From: Amoebidium appalachense
Lineage: Eukaryota; Ichthyosporea
DNA: 64,000 nt
Direction: 5' to 3'
NCBI GenBank assembly: GCA_963693365.1
Contig: CAVNZM010000012.1
Span: forward strand, 6,324,001 to 6,388,000
This document shows positions 24,027 through 35,236 of the stretch, in pieces (position 1 is the first letter of the stretch; each line of letters begins with the position of its first letter). The notes below the pieces were generated by a model that made no database searches, was not told the DNA's origin, and saw only the letters and a list, made by a program, of their open reading frames with translations. Made by a program: the position numbers and the translations under genes.

Positions 24027-24358
24027 CCGACTCTCATGTCACACCGTGGGACATATGATTGCATACACACACAACCAAAGTGGCAGACCACGTGCTGCAC
24101 CACGAAAGAAATGAAAAAGTTAAATAAGGAAGCCTCGAAGAAGGAAAAAAGAAATGTTTCCAGAAAGAAAGAAAAGGCAAATATAAGAAATAACCAAAAA
24201 AATTGCCAGTACGGTATCTTGATACTGTAACATGGGTGTGTTTATGGGGCGGAGGAGCAATTAGGCTGCTCTTGCGTGGTACGGTGGTGACCTGTGCCGG
24301 GGCTGGTGGGACTCCCCCACCCGCCCCCGGGCCTTCCGGGGCTTCCAAAAACCGCACA

Positions 24359-24402
24359 CCACGCACACACACATACACACACGCACATGCACACACTGCA
24401 GA

Positions 24403-24480
<78 letters not shown>
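24359..24480 (+). repeat. (CA)n microsatellite
   Basis: A dense CA tract at about 24410-24480, with degenerate CA continuing to about 24700. Confidence 0.9.
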
Positions 24481-24485
<5 letters not shown>

Positions 24486-26225
24486 ACACACATGCACACA
24501 CACACACACACACAAGACACACATACAGACACACACACACACACACGACACACATACAGACACACACAGACACACGCACACATCATACAGACACACACAG
24601 AAACACACACACAAACACATGGCATGTACACACAGCCTACACATACAGAATCAGACACATACACACACACATGAGAAACACACACACACACACACTGACG
24701 GTGATAAACACACATGTCTGCGTCCCCTGTTGTCATCCTGCCCTTAATCATTCTCTTCCCTTCCAGATGGCATTAATACAAACAGCAGTAGAAGACCCAC
24801 CTTAACACGGCTCAGTGACTGCTGGTGAACATAATAGGCTTTAGTCGGGGGGGGGGGAGGGGGGGGGGGGGGGGGGGGGCGCGAGGGCTAGGGGGGAAAG
24901 AGGAAGTATATACCTTCACAGCAAAAAGAAACTTTTCGGAGGGCAATAGGTGGGTAAGGGGATGAGGGCTCAGCCTGGGGTGAGGGGGAAGGATCGGAGC
25001 GGAGTGGGGCCGGAGATGAGGGCAACGACCATTTTGTAATAATGGTGAGTTCTAGGTGTGGCTATTGGCCGTTTTTCCACTGCCACAGTGTTTAACAGAT
25101 TACATTGACACACAGTGATTTCAGATCGGTGGGTGTTTGGAAAAAAGCTGTGGTAGGGGGGAGGGGGGGAGGGGAGGAGGCTTCGTTGTACTTGGTAAAC
25201 CGTTATACTTGGCAAACCTACGGTTTGCAGAAAGACTGTTCTCATTATCCATTTCCCCCAATCGATTCCAAATATTGAGTGAACCATAAGGCAACCACAC
25301 CTACGTATGATTACCGGGCAGATTCCCTCATCAACGTCGATGGAGTTGTCGCTTATGTGACGACTATAAGTGGCTTCCACAGTTGCTTTGAGCTTTTTGT
25401 AACACAACATGATGAGCCACTTCCTTCATCAATGTTATGATGCCTCACCGCCGTGTGGGCCCTCTCTCTCTACCTTCCCCGACCACTGAGAATCGAGACC
25501 AACCCGTGCAGGCATCAAACAAATCAGCAATATAAATGTTACGGCCACATTGGCCAAATTTGCTCTATCTTCACAGGAGAGGGGTAAGGGGAGGGAACAT
25601 TGGAAGTTAGCCAAAGGGCAGTTTAGACGGTTTAGCAAACCCGTGGGGAAGCCTCCGCATAGCAAAAAGACGCCTTCCGCTTGCTTGCTCTATTATATGT
25701 GCCCCCCCTCCCCCCCCCCCAGCCCTTGCCTCCAATGCCCACCACCACCACAGGAGGTTGTGGAGGAAGCCCCGGGGGTTGAGGGGGAAAGGGGGGGGGG
25801 GGGGGGGGGGGGGGGGCGTTCAATTTTACACATAAGAGAGCAGGGATGAAGCTTCATAAGGTTTGTGGAGGGAAAGAGCCTAGGAGGAGAATGGGGGATG
25901 GGGCTGGAGGGGGGGGGGGGTGAAAGGGGGGGGGGGGGGAGGGATTGATATTCGCAAGAGCGTCACTTAAAAGTACAGCAAACTCATCATTTCATTCTGT
26001 TTCTGCCTTCAATCGGTGGTTTGTTCCATTTTTTCTCTCCCCTTCTCAATGTTTCCCCTTTGCTCTTCTCTTTTCCTTTTTATTTTTTTGGGAGGAGAAA
26101 AGGGGAGGGTGGGGTGAGGGGAAGAGTGGCCGCTGAGGAGGGATTATCTTGTAACCCTCCGGGGGGGGGGGAGGGGGGAGGGGGGGGGGGGGGGGAGGGG
26201 GGAGGGGGGAGGGGGGATGTGACAG

Positions 26226-26385
26226 GGGATGATGGAACCCAAAGATGCATCCGTTTCCCGTATCTGATACTCCCACAATCAACACTCCTAAATTTGCACA
26301 GGTCATAGCCCAGCAAACTTCCTTTGGACCTAACAGCTGGTTACACCAATTGCCGTGACGGCTTCACGTTAGCTCCTTTGACTTG
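26226..26385 (-). repeat. Dispersed repeat, left arm of a 1.65-kb inverted pair
   Basis: Reverse complement of 27733-27882. Shared blocks include cacggcaattggtgt, gtttgctgggcta, and ttaggagtgttgattgt. The arms are diverged (roughly four fifths identical by eye) and neither shares an open frame with the other. Confidence 0.8.
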
Positions 26386-26416
26386 CTGGACTTGCTGCAT
26401 AATAATGTGTATCCAT

Positions 26417-26454
<38 letters not shown>

Positions 26455-26670
26455 ACTGCATAATCAGCATCATGGTACATAACTCCTGTATTCGTTGCTG
26501 AAAGTTGAAATAGAGAAAAAGATCCCCCCCCCCGGAGGGGAAGAAAAAAAAGCACCGCCACCACCACCACCACCACCCAAAAATTATAAGTTTCCCAAAC
26601 ACGTTGCCGATATGATACTTAATACGTTGAAACACTGAAACCCCAAGGGGGAAAATTGCAAGCGACTCCG

Positions 26671-26705
<35 letters not shown>

Positions 26706-27120
26706 CTCTGCTAACATAACCTCGTGTGACTATTTCACGGCTGATGTTCATAGAGGTGCCGCCTCCTTGTATTTCTCTTCATCCTCCCCTCCCCGCCTGC
26801 TTTCTCTCTTCCTCCATAACTTGAAACTTCATTTGAACGCTCATCAAAACTCCCCCCCCCCCCCCCCCCCCCCCCCCCCCACCCCCCCCCTCAAAAAAAA
26901 TCTTTCTCTGTATGTTTCCCCCCCTCTTTCCACCCTTCCTCCCAAGACCTCCTACTCTGACAGAGTAGGAGGCCTTGCGTTCTCCTCAATGTAGAGCTTG
27001 CACCGTACTGAAGAGACATCGTCTCATCAAAAACCTGCCCCCTCGCCCCCCCCCTCCTTTGCCCCTTCCTTCTATCTGTGTATGTGTGTGTGTGCCAGTG
27101 TGTGTGTGTGGGTGTGCGTG

Positions 27121-27145
27121 ACTGTGTGTGTGTGTGTGTGTGTGC

Positions 27146-27183
<38 letters not shown>

Positions 27184-27193
27184 GTGTGTGTGA

Positions 27194-27232
<39 letters not shown>

Positions 27233-27242
27233 GTGCGTGCGT

Positions 27243-27314
<72 letters not shown>
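27121..27314 (+). repeat. (GT)n array
   Basis: GT repeats with a few GC and GACAC interruptions. Confidence 0.95.
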
Positions 27315-27316
<2 letters not shown>

Positions 27317-27561
27317 CTTTGTTTTTGTGTGCGTACACTGCATGAATGTGTATGTGTGACTGTGACCGTGACATTGTGTCGGTGAGTGTACATGTGGAAG
27401 CTAGGGGCTTGCTATTGTTTGGAAACGTGTGGAAGCTATTGGCTATTGTTTTGTTTTTTCCACCGTGCAACAACCTAGATTGGCACAGGGTTTACAGGTA
27501 GGTGTCTGAAAGGAAATGTGAGAAATGGAAGGAGGCTCGGGGGAGGTGGGGGCGGCGGTGG

Positions 27562-27593
<32 letters not shown>

Positions 27594-27732
27594 GTTTGTG
27601 TGTGGTTGCGGGGTAGGCAGGGTCAAGGGGTAGGGGTGGGGTGGGTTTATAATTTCCTCTATTTCATCTTTCAGCTACAAATATGGGTGGCATTAACGCA
27701 CATTAATATGTAGCAAGCCCAGCAAGACAACA

Positions 27733-27882
27733 GAGCTTGACGTGAAGTCACGGCAATTGGTGTGGCCACCTGTTTGGTGCAAACGCCGTTTGCTGGGCTA
27801 CGACCTATGCAAGACTTAGGAGTGTTGATTGTACATGAGGGAGTATCGAATAACGGAAACTGCATATGTGGATGTACATCCC
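27733..27882 (+). repeat. Dispersed repeat, right arm of a 1.65-kb inverted pair
   Basis: Partner of 26226-26385. Its plus-strand translation is open over about 45 codons, but the partner has stops in the same frame, so a coding role is unlikely. It is followed by a C run. Confidence 0.8.
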
Positions 27883-27942
27883 CCCCTCCCCCCGGTCTCC
27901 CCCCCCTCCCCCCCCCCTCCCCCCCCCCCCCCCCCCCCCCCC

Positions 27943-27974
<32 letters not shown>

Positions 27975-28295
27975 AAAAAGAAAAAGAAAAAGAAAGGAAA
28001 AGAAAATAACCCCTCGTGCCACTCTGCCCCTTGCCCTCGTGCTCCTCTCCTTTCTTCTTCTACCCCCCCTTAATTTAAAGAGAAGGAGAAGAACAAAGGG
28101 GAAAACCTGGAAGCAGGGGAGGAAAAACAAACAAACCGCAATATGCCAAAGCAGCACATCACAGTGACTTTGCTTTACCAGTAATTGGCTATTTGGCTCA
28201 TGCCCTCGCTTAAACCCCAAGAGGAATGAGTGGGGGGGGGGAAAGGACGGTCTCCCCTTAAGAACTTTCCCCCCCTTTCTTCCACGTGCACACAA

Positions 28296-28471
<176 letters not shown>

Positions 28472-28829
28472 GCTAGCCCACAGGCCATCACGTGCACACA
28501 TGCACGTGTGGTGTGATTTTGCATTGTGATCTGTCACATGCATTAATATTATGCTGCCTGGCGGTATTCGGCATTCCTTTTCGAATGCGGCTTGAGTCAC
28601 GAAAAGCAGAGCAAAATACAGATTGACGACAGCAACTTGAAACGGTGTTAGAATATGTTGTGGTTGCTTCCTTCTAGTGCTTGGGGGTGAAAGGTGGGGG
28701 GTGCACGTGTGGCGATTGGGGGGAGGGGGGCAGGGGGGGGAGGGGGGGAGAGAGGAGGGCGGAAGGGAGGGGAAGGGGGGGAAAGGGGGAGGGGAGGAGG
28801 GGTCTGCCTGTCGGACTCTGTGACCGTTG

Positions 28830-29146
28830 GTCAAACCATGTATATTTTGTCTGTACTTTGTCAAACCATGAATTCTTGTCTGTATCTTTCGTGAAACCAT
28901 GTATATTATGTCTGCACTACATAGTATTTTGTCTGTACTACATAGTATTTTGTCTGTACTACATAGTATTTTGTCTGTACCTTTCCTCAATGAACCATGT
29001 ATAGGTTGTTTGTATCTTTTGTCAAACCATGTATAGGTTTTTGTATCTTTTGTCAAACCCGGTATATATTGGTTCTGTAACTTTCGTCAAACCATATAAG
29101 GTTTAAATTTGTCTGTAACTTTCGTCAAACCATGTACATTTTGTCA
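28830..29146 (+). repeat. Minisatellite with GTCAAACCATGTATA-type units
   Basis: Eight or more imperfect units around the motif gtcaaaccatgtatattttg followed by tctgtaactttc, period about 30-40 bp. An inner block (28911-28980) repeats a 24-bp subunit tacatagtattttgtctgta three times exactly. Confidence 0.9.
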
Positions 29147-29306
29147 GGCAACCACCATTGATTGGGCTCTGTTTGTGTGTAAGATCGGTGTTTGAAGTCT
29201 TGTTTGTGATTGCCCTTTAGCCTAAGCAGAGTCGGCCTCATTTATGAACAATGTGTTGCCCCCCCTCCCCCCCCCCCCCCCCCCCCCCCCTTTCCCCCCC
29301 CCCCTC

Positions 29307-29339
<33 letters not shown>

Positions 29340-29658
29340 AACACACACGTGTACACATACAAAACCCACCCGGTCAAGTAAAAATTTAAGATGATTTAGG
29401 CTATAGTCCCTGAAAAAATAAGATATTTAGCTCCTCAAAGTACCCATGGTCTTAATTTCAGTCACCCCCTGTGGACCATTTCCGTAAGTCTTATGACATT
29501 TTCTCGAACATTTCCTCCCAGTTTGATTTCCGTACAATTCCGTGCAGTCATTTGTAGGCCACTTCCTTACTCTTCAAACTCATCGCATCACTGACTGATT
29601 CTCTTTTTCCTTCTGGGTGACATTATGATGGTCGACGTCTGTGTGCGTGTGTGGGCAG

Positions 29659-29689
<31 letters not shown>

Positions 29690-29707
29690 GGTGGGTGGGT
29701 GGGGGGT

Positions 29708-29754
<47 letters not shown>

Positions 29755-29881
29755 AGCGAGAAAATCTCCCTATATCTCTCGACATTTTCATTCATTTCCA
29801 ATATTCCAATAATGTGTTCTTGGTGCATGTGTGCCTGAGTGAGCGAGTGAGTGAGTGAGCGCTTGAGTGAGTGAGTCAGTG

Positions 29882-29925
<44 letters not shown>

Positions 29926-29926
29926 C

Positions 29927-29958
<32 letters not shown>

Positions 29959-30674
29959 CGTGCGTGCTTGTGTGCGTGAGCGCGTTTGCGTGTGTTTGGA
30001 TACAGCAGTAGCACTACAGTATATATCGTGCCGTGTCCGCATGAATTGAGTTGTTTCCAGTTTCATTTCATGAGCAGCTAGGTTCCAATCCCTGTGTGTC
30101 CGCTGTGTATATCACAGCACATGTGTACACTCTGTTTCTAAGGCTGGGTAGACTTGTTTAAACTACAGGGAGGAGGGAGGGAGGGAGGGAGGTAGGGATG
30201 AAGGGAGGGAGGGAGGGAGGGAGGGATTAAAAGGCACAAAGGTCGGGAAAGAGCACAAGGTCCTGGAGGAGAGGAGGGTAGTAGGGCAACGAGAAATTTC
30301 AAAGAGAGAGAACACAAGCAAATAAACAGACTGGCACAGACTCAAACCGTACAAACATATTCCATGACAGCATTTTTTGACCTCAGCATACCGTGCTGAC
30401 TGAATTTGACAGGGCACTCCACGTACACAGTGTTGGAGTGCAGACTTACGCTCACTCCACAATATGTGTATGTTAGCTTTACAATTGGTTCCGTGTACAC
30501 AGACACACGCTGACACTCGATCACCACATGCACATCTGCATAGTTGAGGAATGTTGCCAATTGTGTTTTGACTGCAAACGATTGGTTCACTGGTCCCAGA
30601 GATCTCTAAATGAAAGTAACCAATCCGATTAGCGCCTGGCATCCGGATTACATTCCAGACTGCTGCCCCACGGG

Positions 30675-30682
30675 TATATAAA
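30675..30682 (+). promoter_or_regulatory. TATA box in the TRIM LTR
   Basis: tatataaa, about 25 bp before the tandem repeat that would begin the transcribed region. Repeated in the right LTR. Confidence 0.65.
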
Positions 30683-30705
30683 CCACGGCTCTGCCAGGTG
30701 CAGAA

Positions 30706-30780
30706 ATGGAGTTCAGACATGGAGTTCAGACATGGAGTTCAGTCATGGAGTTCAGTCATGGAGTTCAGTCATGGAGTTAA
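30706..30780 (+). repeat. 13-bp tandem repeat within the LTR
   Basis: About 5.8 units of atggagttcagac or atggagttcagtc. The same array occurs in the right LTR at about 31356-31430. Confidence 0.9.
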
Positions 30781-30860
30781 CACACTGAAAGCAGTAAAAA
30801 ACGGGTCAGCGCCCAAGCGCGCCACGACGACCCTAGTCACAGCGGACTCTACTTCCAACA

Positions 30861-30875
30861 GGGTTATGGGCCCAG
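30861..30875 (+). promoter_or_regulatory. Primer-binding site, complement of initiator tRNA-Met anticodon arm
   Basis: gggttatgggcccag is complementary to the anticodon stem-loop of eukaryotic initiator tRNA-Met (CAU anticodon in the middle) rather than to a tRNA 3' end. This is the half-tRNA priming arrangement known from Drosophila copia and related elements. It begins at the first base after the LTR. Confidence 0.85.
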
Positions 30876-31071
30876 ACACGACACCGCGGCCTCTAACTTC
30901 ATTAGAGACTTTCGCTTCCACAAACTCCATCCGCAGCAGCCTGCGACATCAACGTCAAGTATTCCACTTCATTGGCGGGGCACGCACCACAGTGGAATGC
31001 ACACCCCGGTCTACCCTGCAAGCAGCCACACTCACTCTCTCTTCTCTAGTGGTGTGTACACTTCTCCAATT

Positions 31072-31080
31072 GGGTAGGGG
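31072..31080 (+). promoter_or_regulatory. Polypurine tract of the TRIM
   Basis: gggtagggg lies directly before the right LTR, the expected position for the plus-strand DNA primer. It is short and has one T. Confidence 0.7.
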
Positions 31081-31510
31081 TGTTGGAGTGCAGACTTACG
31101 CTCACTCCACAATATGTGTATGTTAGCTTTACAATTGGTTCCGTGTACACAGACACACGCTGACACTCGATCACCACATGCACATCTGCATAGTTGAGGA
31201 ATGTTGCCAATTGTGTTTTGACTGCAAACGATTGGTTCACTGGTCCCAGAGATCTCTAAATGAAAGTAACCAATCCGATTAGCGCCTGGCATCCGGATTA
31301 CATTCCAGACTGCTGCCCCACGGGTATATAAACCACGGCTCTGCCAGGTGCAGAAATGGAGTTCAGACATGGAGTTCAGACATGGAGTTCAGTCATGGAG
31401 TTCAGTCATGGAGTTCAGTCATGGAGTTAACACACTGAAAGCAGTAAAAAACGGGTCAGCGCCCAAGCGCGCCACGACGACCCTAGTCACAGCGGACTCT
31501 ACTTCCAACA
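31081..31510 (+). repeat. TRIM right LTR
   Basis: Matches the left LTR base for base as read. Its TATA box lies at about 31325. Confidence 0.93.
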
Positions 31511-31514
31511 ACAG

Positions 31515-32964
31515 CACACTAAGTCGATTAAAGAAGACAGTGCCATTTCAAGCATAAACCCCATTACCTTAAGGTAGGATAGACAAAATTGAGTTATCTA
31601 GACAACCTCGACAGAATCTGATGCTTTCCAGCAATCAGATACAATGGATGTCAGACAAGCCTTCGTCTTCTGTATTCAGAGCATCATTTTACAACCACGC
31701 ATTACAACCCCTCTGGTCATACCAAAGTGCCTCGTATTATGTTAGCAATATATAATGCAAGTGCCAATGCACAGGAAATCGTTTCAGCACTACCCTCGTT
31801 GATGTTGACGCACACACCACAGGCACCACCTAAGATCACAGATCGTAAACAGTTGTGGCGCGAACTATGCAATGGACACAGTTCCTAATTTACCAATGCC
31901 GAGGGCTACAAGTTTTGATTAGTCCACTATGTGTGTTGGGTATGGGTGTCAATGGGGGCACACGAGGAATGAGAGTAGCACTAGCCAACTCCAATTGTTC
32001 AATAAGCCAGACCAAACACGTTGACGATGCAAACCATGGATTTGTTCTCCCATCGCACCGTGCACATGCCTGCAGGGATGTATCCAGTTTGTTAGGTGGT
32101 CTTGGCCTTGGTGCAGGTCCTAGTCTAAGAACAAGTTGAAATATCCGCACTTCACGTTGTGTTTGCGTGCATGTGCGTGTGCAGGGGTGTAGCCGTGAGT
32201 GCGCATGCTCACTGCCATTGTGTATGTGCATGGCATGTGTATGTGCAGGTGTATGTGTGTGTGCCTGCACATGTGCTTAACCTCAATGTTTCGAAGGCCA
32301 GAATCAGCAGGTTTGAGACTATGAAGCACATCAATACAATCGGTCACAGCGGACAAAAATGCAAATAGAACAATGGAGCCTATTGGAGAATGAGAGCCAA
32401 TGGAAGAATAGGATAATAAATACAAAGTTATCCATAGCTCTGATAATCGATAGTAACACTCGCACATACTTTGAATAGGTAATAGGTTTACCACCATATT
32501 CTTACAGATAGCGGGGGCCTTGCCCAGCTCCTTAAGCTTCGGCATCACTGGATCAATTAGCGCAGAGCAAAGCCCAAAGTAATGCATATATGTCATTATT
32601 TATGTGCCGTAGAAAAAAAAAAAAAGAAGAAGAAAAAGAAGAAGAAAAGAAAAGGACGATGTGTTCCCACCCATACGCATTTGCATGTGTTATGAACACG
32701 CAATTTGCGCTTATTTTGTGTTATGCCATTAGATCTCCGTAAACATCCAGCAAATCGGACTACGCAATGACAGGGGTAGGGTATATATAAAGTTTGCGAA
32801 CTAAAGGCTCTGGCACAGGAATCATCTTCGGGATTTAATTAGATTGTAGCTGGCTAGCCCCCACGGCACAGATATATATATATATATATATATTTAGATT
32901 ATTTCCTGTTGTCCCTGTGGGCTTGATGGGGTCTAGAGACTATCAAATAACACCGTATAACATA
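31515..32964. other. Unassigned region after the TRIM
   Basis: Mostly unique sequence with a (TA)n tract near 32873-32893. A weak minus-strand exon pair, 32547-32516 (MPKLKELGKAPAI, strong donor gtaaga) and 32318-32282 (FSNLLILAFETL), joins in phase but has no family match and no found ending. Confidence 0.4.
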
Positions 32965-33348
32965 TTGGAGATAAGATCCTATCTGGTCGATCTGCTGATA
33001 CAGGGATGCCAAATTAAAGACGGTTTCTTTTAGCCCGATTAATTGGCCACATTCCAGCACATCCGGGTCAAGCCATATAAATCAAGATTTTGAACTGCAA
33101 TCTTCTTCCTAATGCTTGGTTGTTGTTCTTTTTTTTTCTTTCTTTTCTCTCTCTCTCTCTCTTTGGTTGGTTGTATCCGCCATGCTGCCGGCAAAACGTG
33201 TCGGTTACCAGGACCGGCTCTGATGCCCAGCAGGCCAGTCACATATCTGGAAACCCCTCTGACCCGATCCGACCCGGAATCCTAAAAGAAACACCTCTTA
33301 AAGATAACGTGAATTTCGGCTCTACCCAGCTAGGATCTTATCTCCAGA
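32965..33348. mobile_element. Fold-back (MITE-like) element with about 20-bp terminal inverted repeats
   Basis: The left end tggagataagatcctatctg and the right end read in reverse, tggagataagatcctagctg, differ at one base. Inward, further matching blocks (gccaaatt versus gccgaaatt; gtttcttttag in both arms) continue the palindrome imperfectly. No transposase frame inside. A target duplication was not identified. Confidence 0.65.
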
Positions 33349-33569
33349 GGCCGTACAAGTGTGGCCCACCAGGACGATTGTCACAGTAGGGTTGAGTGTG
33401 GAGGTTTGGCGTTTGATTGTGGGGGTGGGTGGGTGTGGTTTTGGGTGGATGTGGGTGCGGGTGCAATGTGGGTGTATTAGTGTTACAGGCAGGTGATCAG
33501 GTGTGCTTGCGCATGCAAATGTGCTTGTGTCTGAGCGTGCATGCGCGTATGGGGAAGGGGGTTCGGAAT

Positions 33570-33633
33570 CATCTGAGAATGTGTTGCAGAATAAGAAGTA
33601 GCTTTTGACGGACAGCACAACGCAGCAAATCCT

Positions 33634-33640
<7 letters not shown>
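33570..33640 (-). repeat. Intronic repeat family, copy G (short)
   Basis: The minus strand reads gctgcgttgtgctgtccgtc, then gctacttcttattctgcaac and acattctc, then C-rich DNA. It lies downstream of exon 4 of the dynein light chain gene, sense orientation. Confidence 0.7.
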
Positions 33641-33666
<26 letters not shown>

Positions 33667-33671
33667 GGGGA

Positions 33672-33707
<36 letters not shown>

Positions 33708-33814
33708 GCCATTCACATGAAGGGGATGGGAGGATGGGTAGAGCTATTTCTTTTTCTCCTTCCACTTGTTTTCGAGATGGAGAGGGAAGGGGTTGTTGAT
33801 GGTGGGCAGCATAC

Positions 33815-34563
33815 CGTCTGTGCTGCCGTCCCAGTGGCTGGCAGTGGTGCTGTGAAGGCCCCCGCCAGACTTTTGTGCAATCGTGCACGTGACTGCGGAG
33901 ATCAAACACGTGTATGTGTGTACCCGTGTGTGTGAGCAACACCCAAACTCGAAAACGAATCGCTGTATACCAGATCCCCATCCCCTGAAATTTGGTTGTA
34001 GCTGGTTGGAATAAGATTGTAGTGCGCTTGGCGATGGGCTAGATATCGACAAACAGAATGCCAATATGCAACCAGCCAATTACCTGCATCTCATCTGGGA
34101 ACATAATCTTCAGGGGTAACCATTGGGTCACAGTTTGTCACAGTTTTCTCGTCATCTGTTGCATTAGGTTGCTGACGTCATTAATTTGATGTGGGGTACG
34201 ATCACAATTGCTCTCTAGGAGGAAATGCTGAGTCTATAGTCCGTCCCTAGGTAGACATGTGAAGCAAGTAACTTTTGTTGTGAGGTGGAGCCCAAAATTC
34301 AGTTTACCAATAAATATGTTATTTTAGAAAGAGTTAGAAAGTTGGGCTAATGGCTAAAAGGTTCTGGTGTTTAAAAGTAATCCTGGTAATTGCTGTTTTT
34401 GGGTCATTCACAGAGTCACACTTACGACCAAATAGAGATCAAAACGCCTTTTTTGTCTAGTTTCAGCTTTACGATGGGCAGTTCCGGTTTGGGGTTTACT
34501 CTCTGTGTGTGTGTGCGCGCATGTGTGTGTGCGCGTGCGTGCGCTTGTGCGTGTGCATGTGTG

Positions 34564-34600
<37 letters not shown>

Positions 34601-34716
34601 ACACCTGTGCGCCTCGCGTGCGTGTGTGTTCATATAGGTCTATATGTGGTTCCGCCACATCCCTTCTCAACCAGGCATCGACATGACTCCTTTTCCTCTC
34701 CCCCCCCCTCCCCCTC

Positions 34717-34747
<31 letters not shown>

Positions 34748-34752
34748 ACACA

Positions 34753-34807
<55 letters not shown>

Positions 34808-34952
34808 TTGTGTCTCCCTTCCGTGCCCATGCACGTACGTAGTGTACACTACATGACCCAACAAGTGACATATGTAAATCACAAGCGCGAGGAAATCTCT
34901 GGCATGCCAAGGAGGAGGGGGAGGGAAGTGGGGGACGGAAGAAAGGGGGGAG

Positions 34953-34987
<35 letters not shown>

Positions 34988-35205
34988 TACCAATAAGCTT
35001 GTAGTTGAGAGAAAGAGCCTTGAGGTCAGTCAGGGTCTTTTCTGTGATGTCCCTAATGAGATCATTGACGGTGGTGTGGTTGTAGGCGCTGCTGTGCTGC
35101 AGCATCGAGTTGACCACCTAAACCGTAAACCACATGTATCAGTGAGGTGTGTTCCACCAGCAAAAGCCAAAAAGAAGAAGAGGGGTGTCCGTTCAAACAG
35201 CAAAA

Positions 35206-35236
<31 letters not shown>

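Larger units (their letters stand above)
30431..30860 (+). repeat. TRIM left LTR
   Basis: 430 bp, TG..CA ends, internal TATA box tatataaa at about 30675, so transcription would start near 30700. Confidence 0.93.
30431..31510 (+). mobile_element. TRIM-type miniature LTR retrotransposon
   Basis: Two 430-bp direct repeats (30431-30860 and 31081-31510) with no difference found by eye flank a 220-bp interior. Each LTR starts TGTTGGA and ends TCCAACA, a perfect 7-bp inverted terminus of the TG..CA type. The 4 bp ACAG precede the left LTR (30427-30430) and follow the right LTR (31511-31514), a target-site duplication. Right after the left LTR is gggttatgggcccag, and right before the right LTR is the purine-rich gggtagggg. 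The interior is far too short for gag-pol, so mobility would need enzymes in trans. Identical LTRs imply a recent insertion. An open frame of about 135 codons runs from an ATG at 30719 in the LTR through the primer site and interior to 31126 in the right LTR; it resembles no known Gag and may be fortuitous. Confidence 0.93.

Noticed and set aside
28830-29146. CRISPR-like array
   Set aside because: Units are imperfect and contiguous with no unique spacers, and the DNA is eukaryotic; it is a minisatellite.
33090-33389. Plus-strand frame ending QRPYKCGPPGRLSQ
   Set aside because: Most of it lies in the fold-back element and it has no matching splice partner.
34422-34510. Minus-strand segment VNPKPELPIVKLKLDKKG after a cacag acceptor-like site
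   Set aside because: It falls within dynein light chain intron 3; including it would break the phase and the Tctex alignment between exons 3 and 4.
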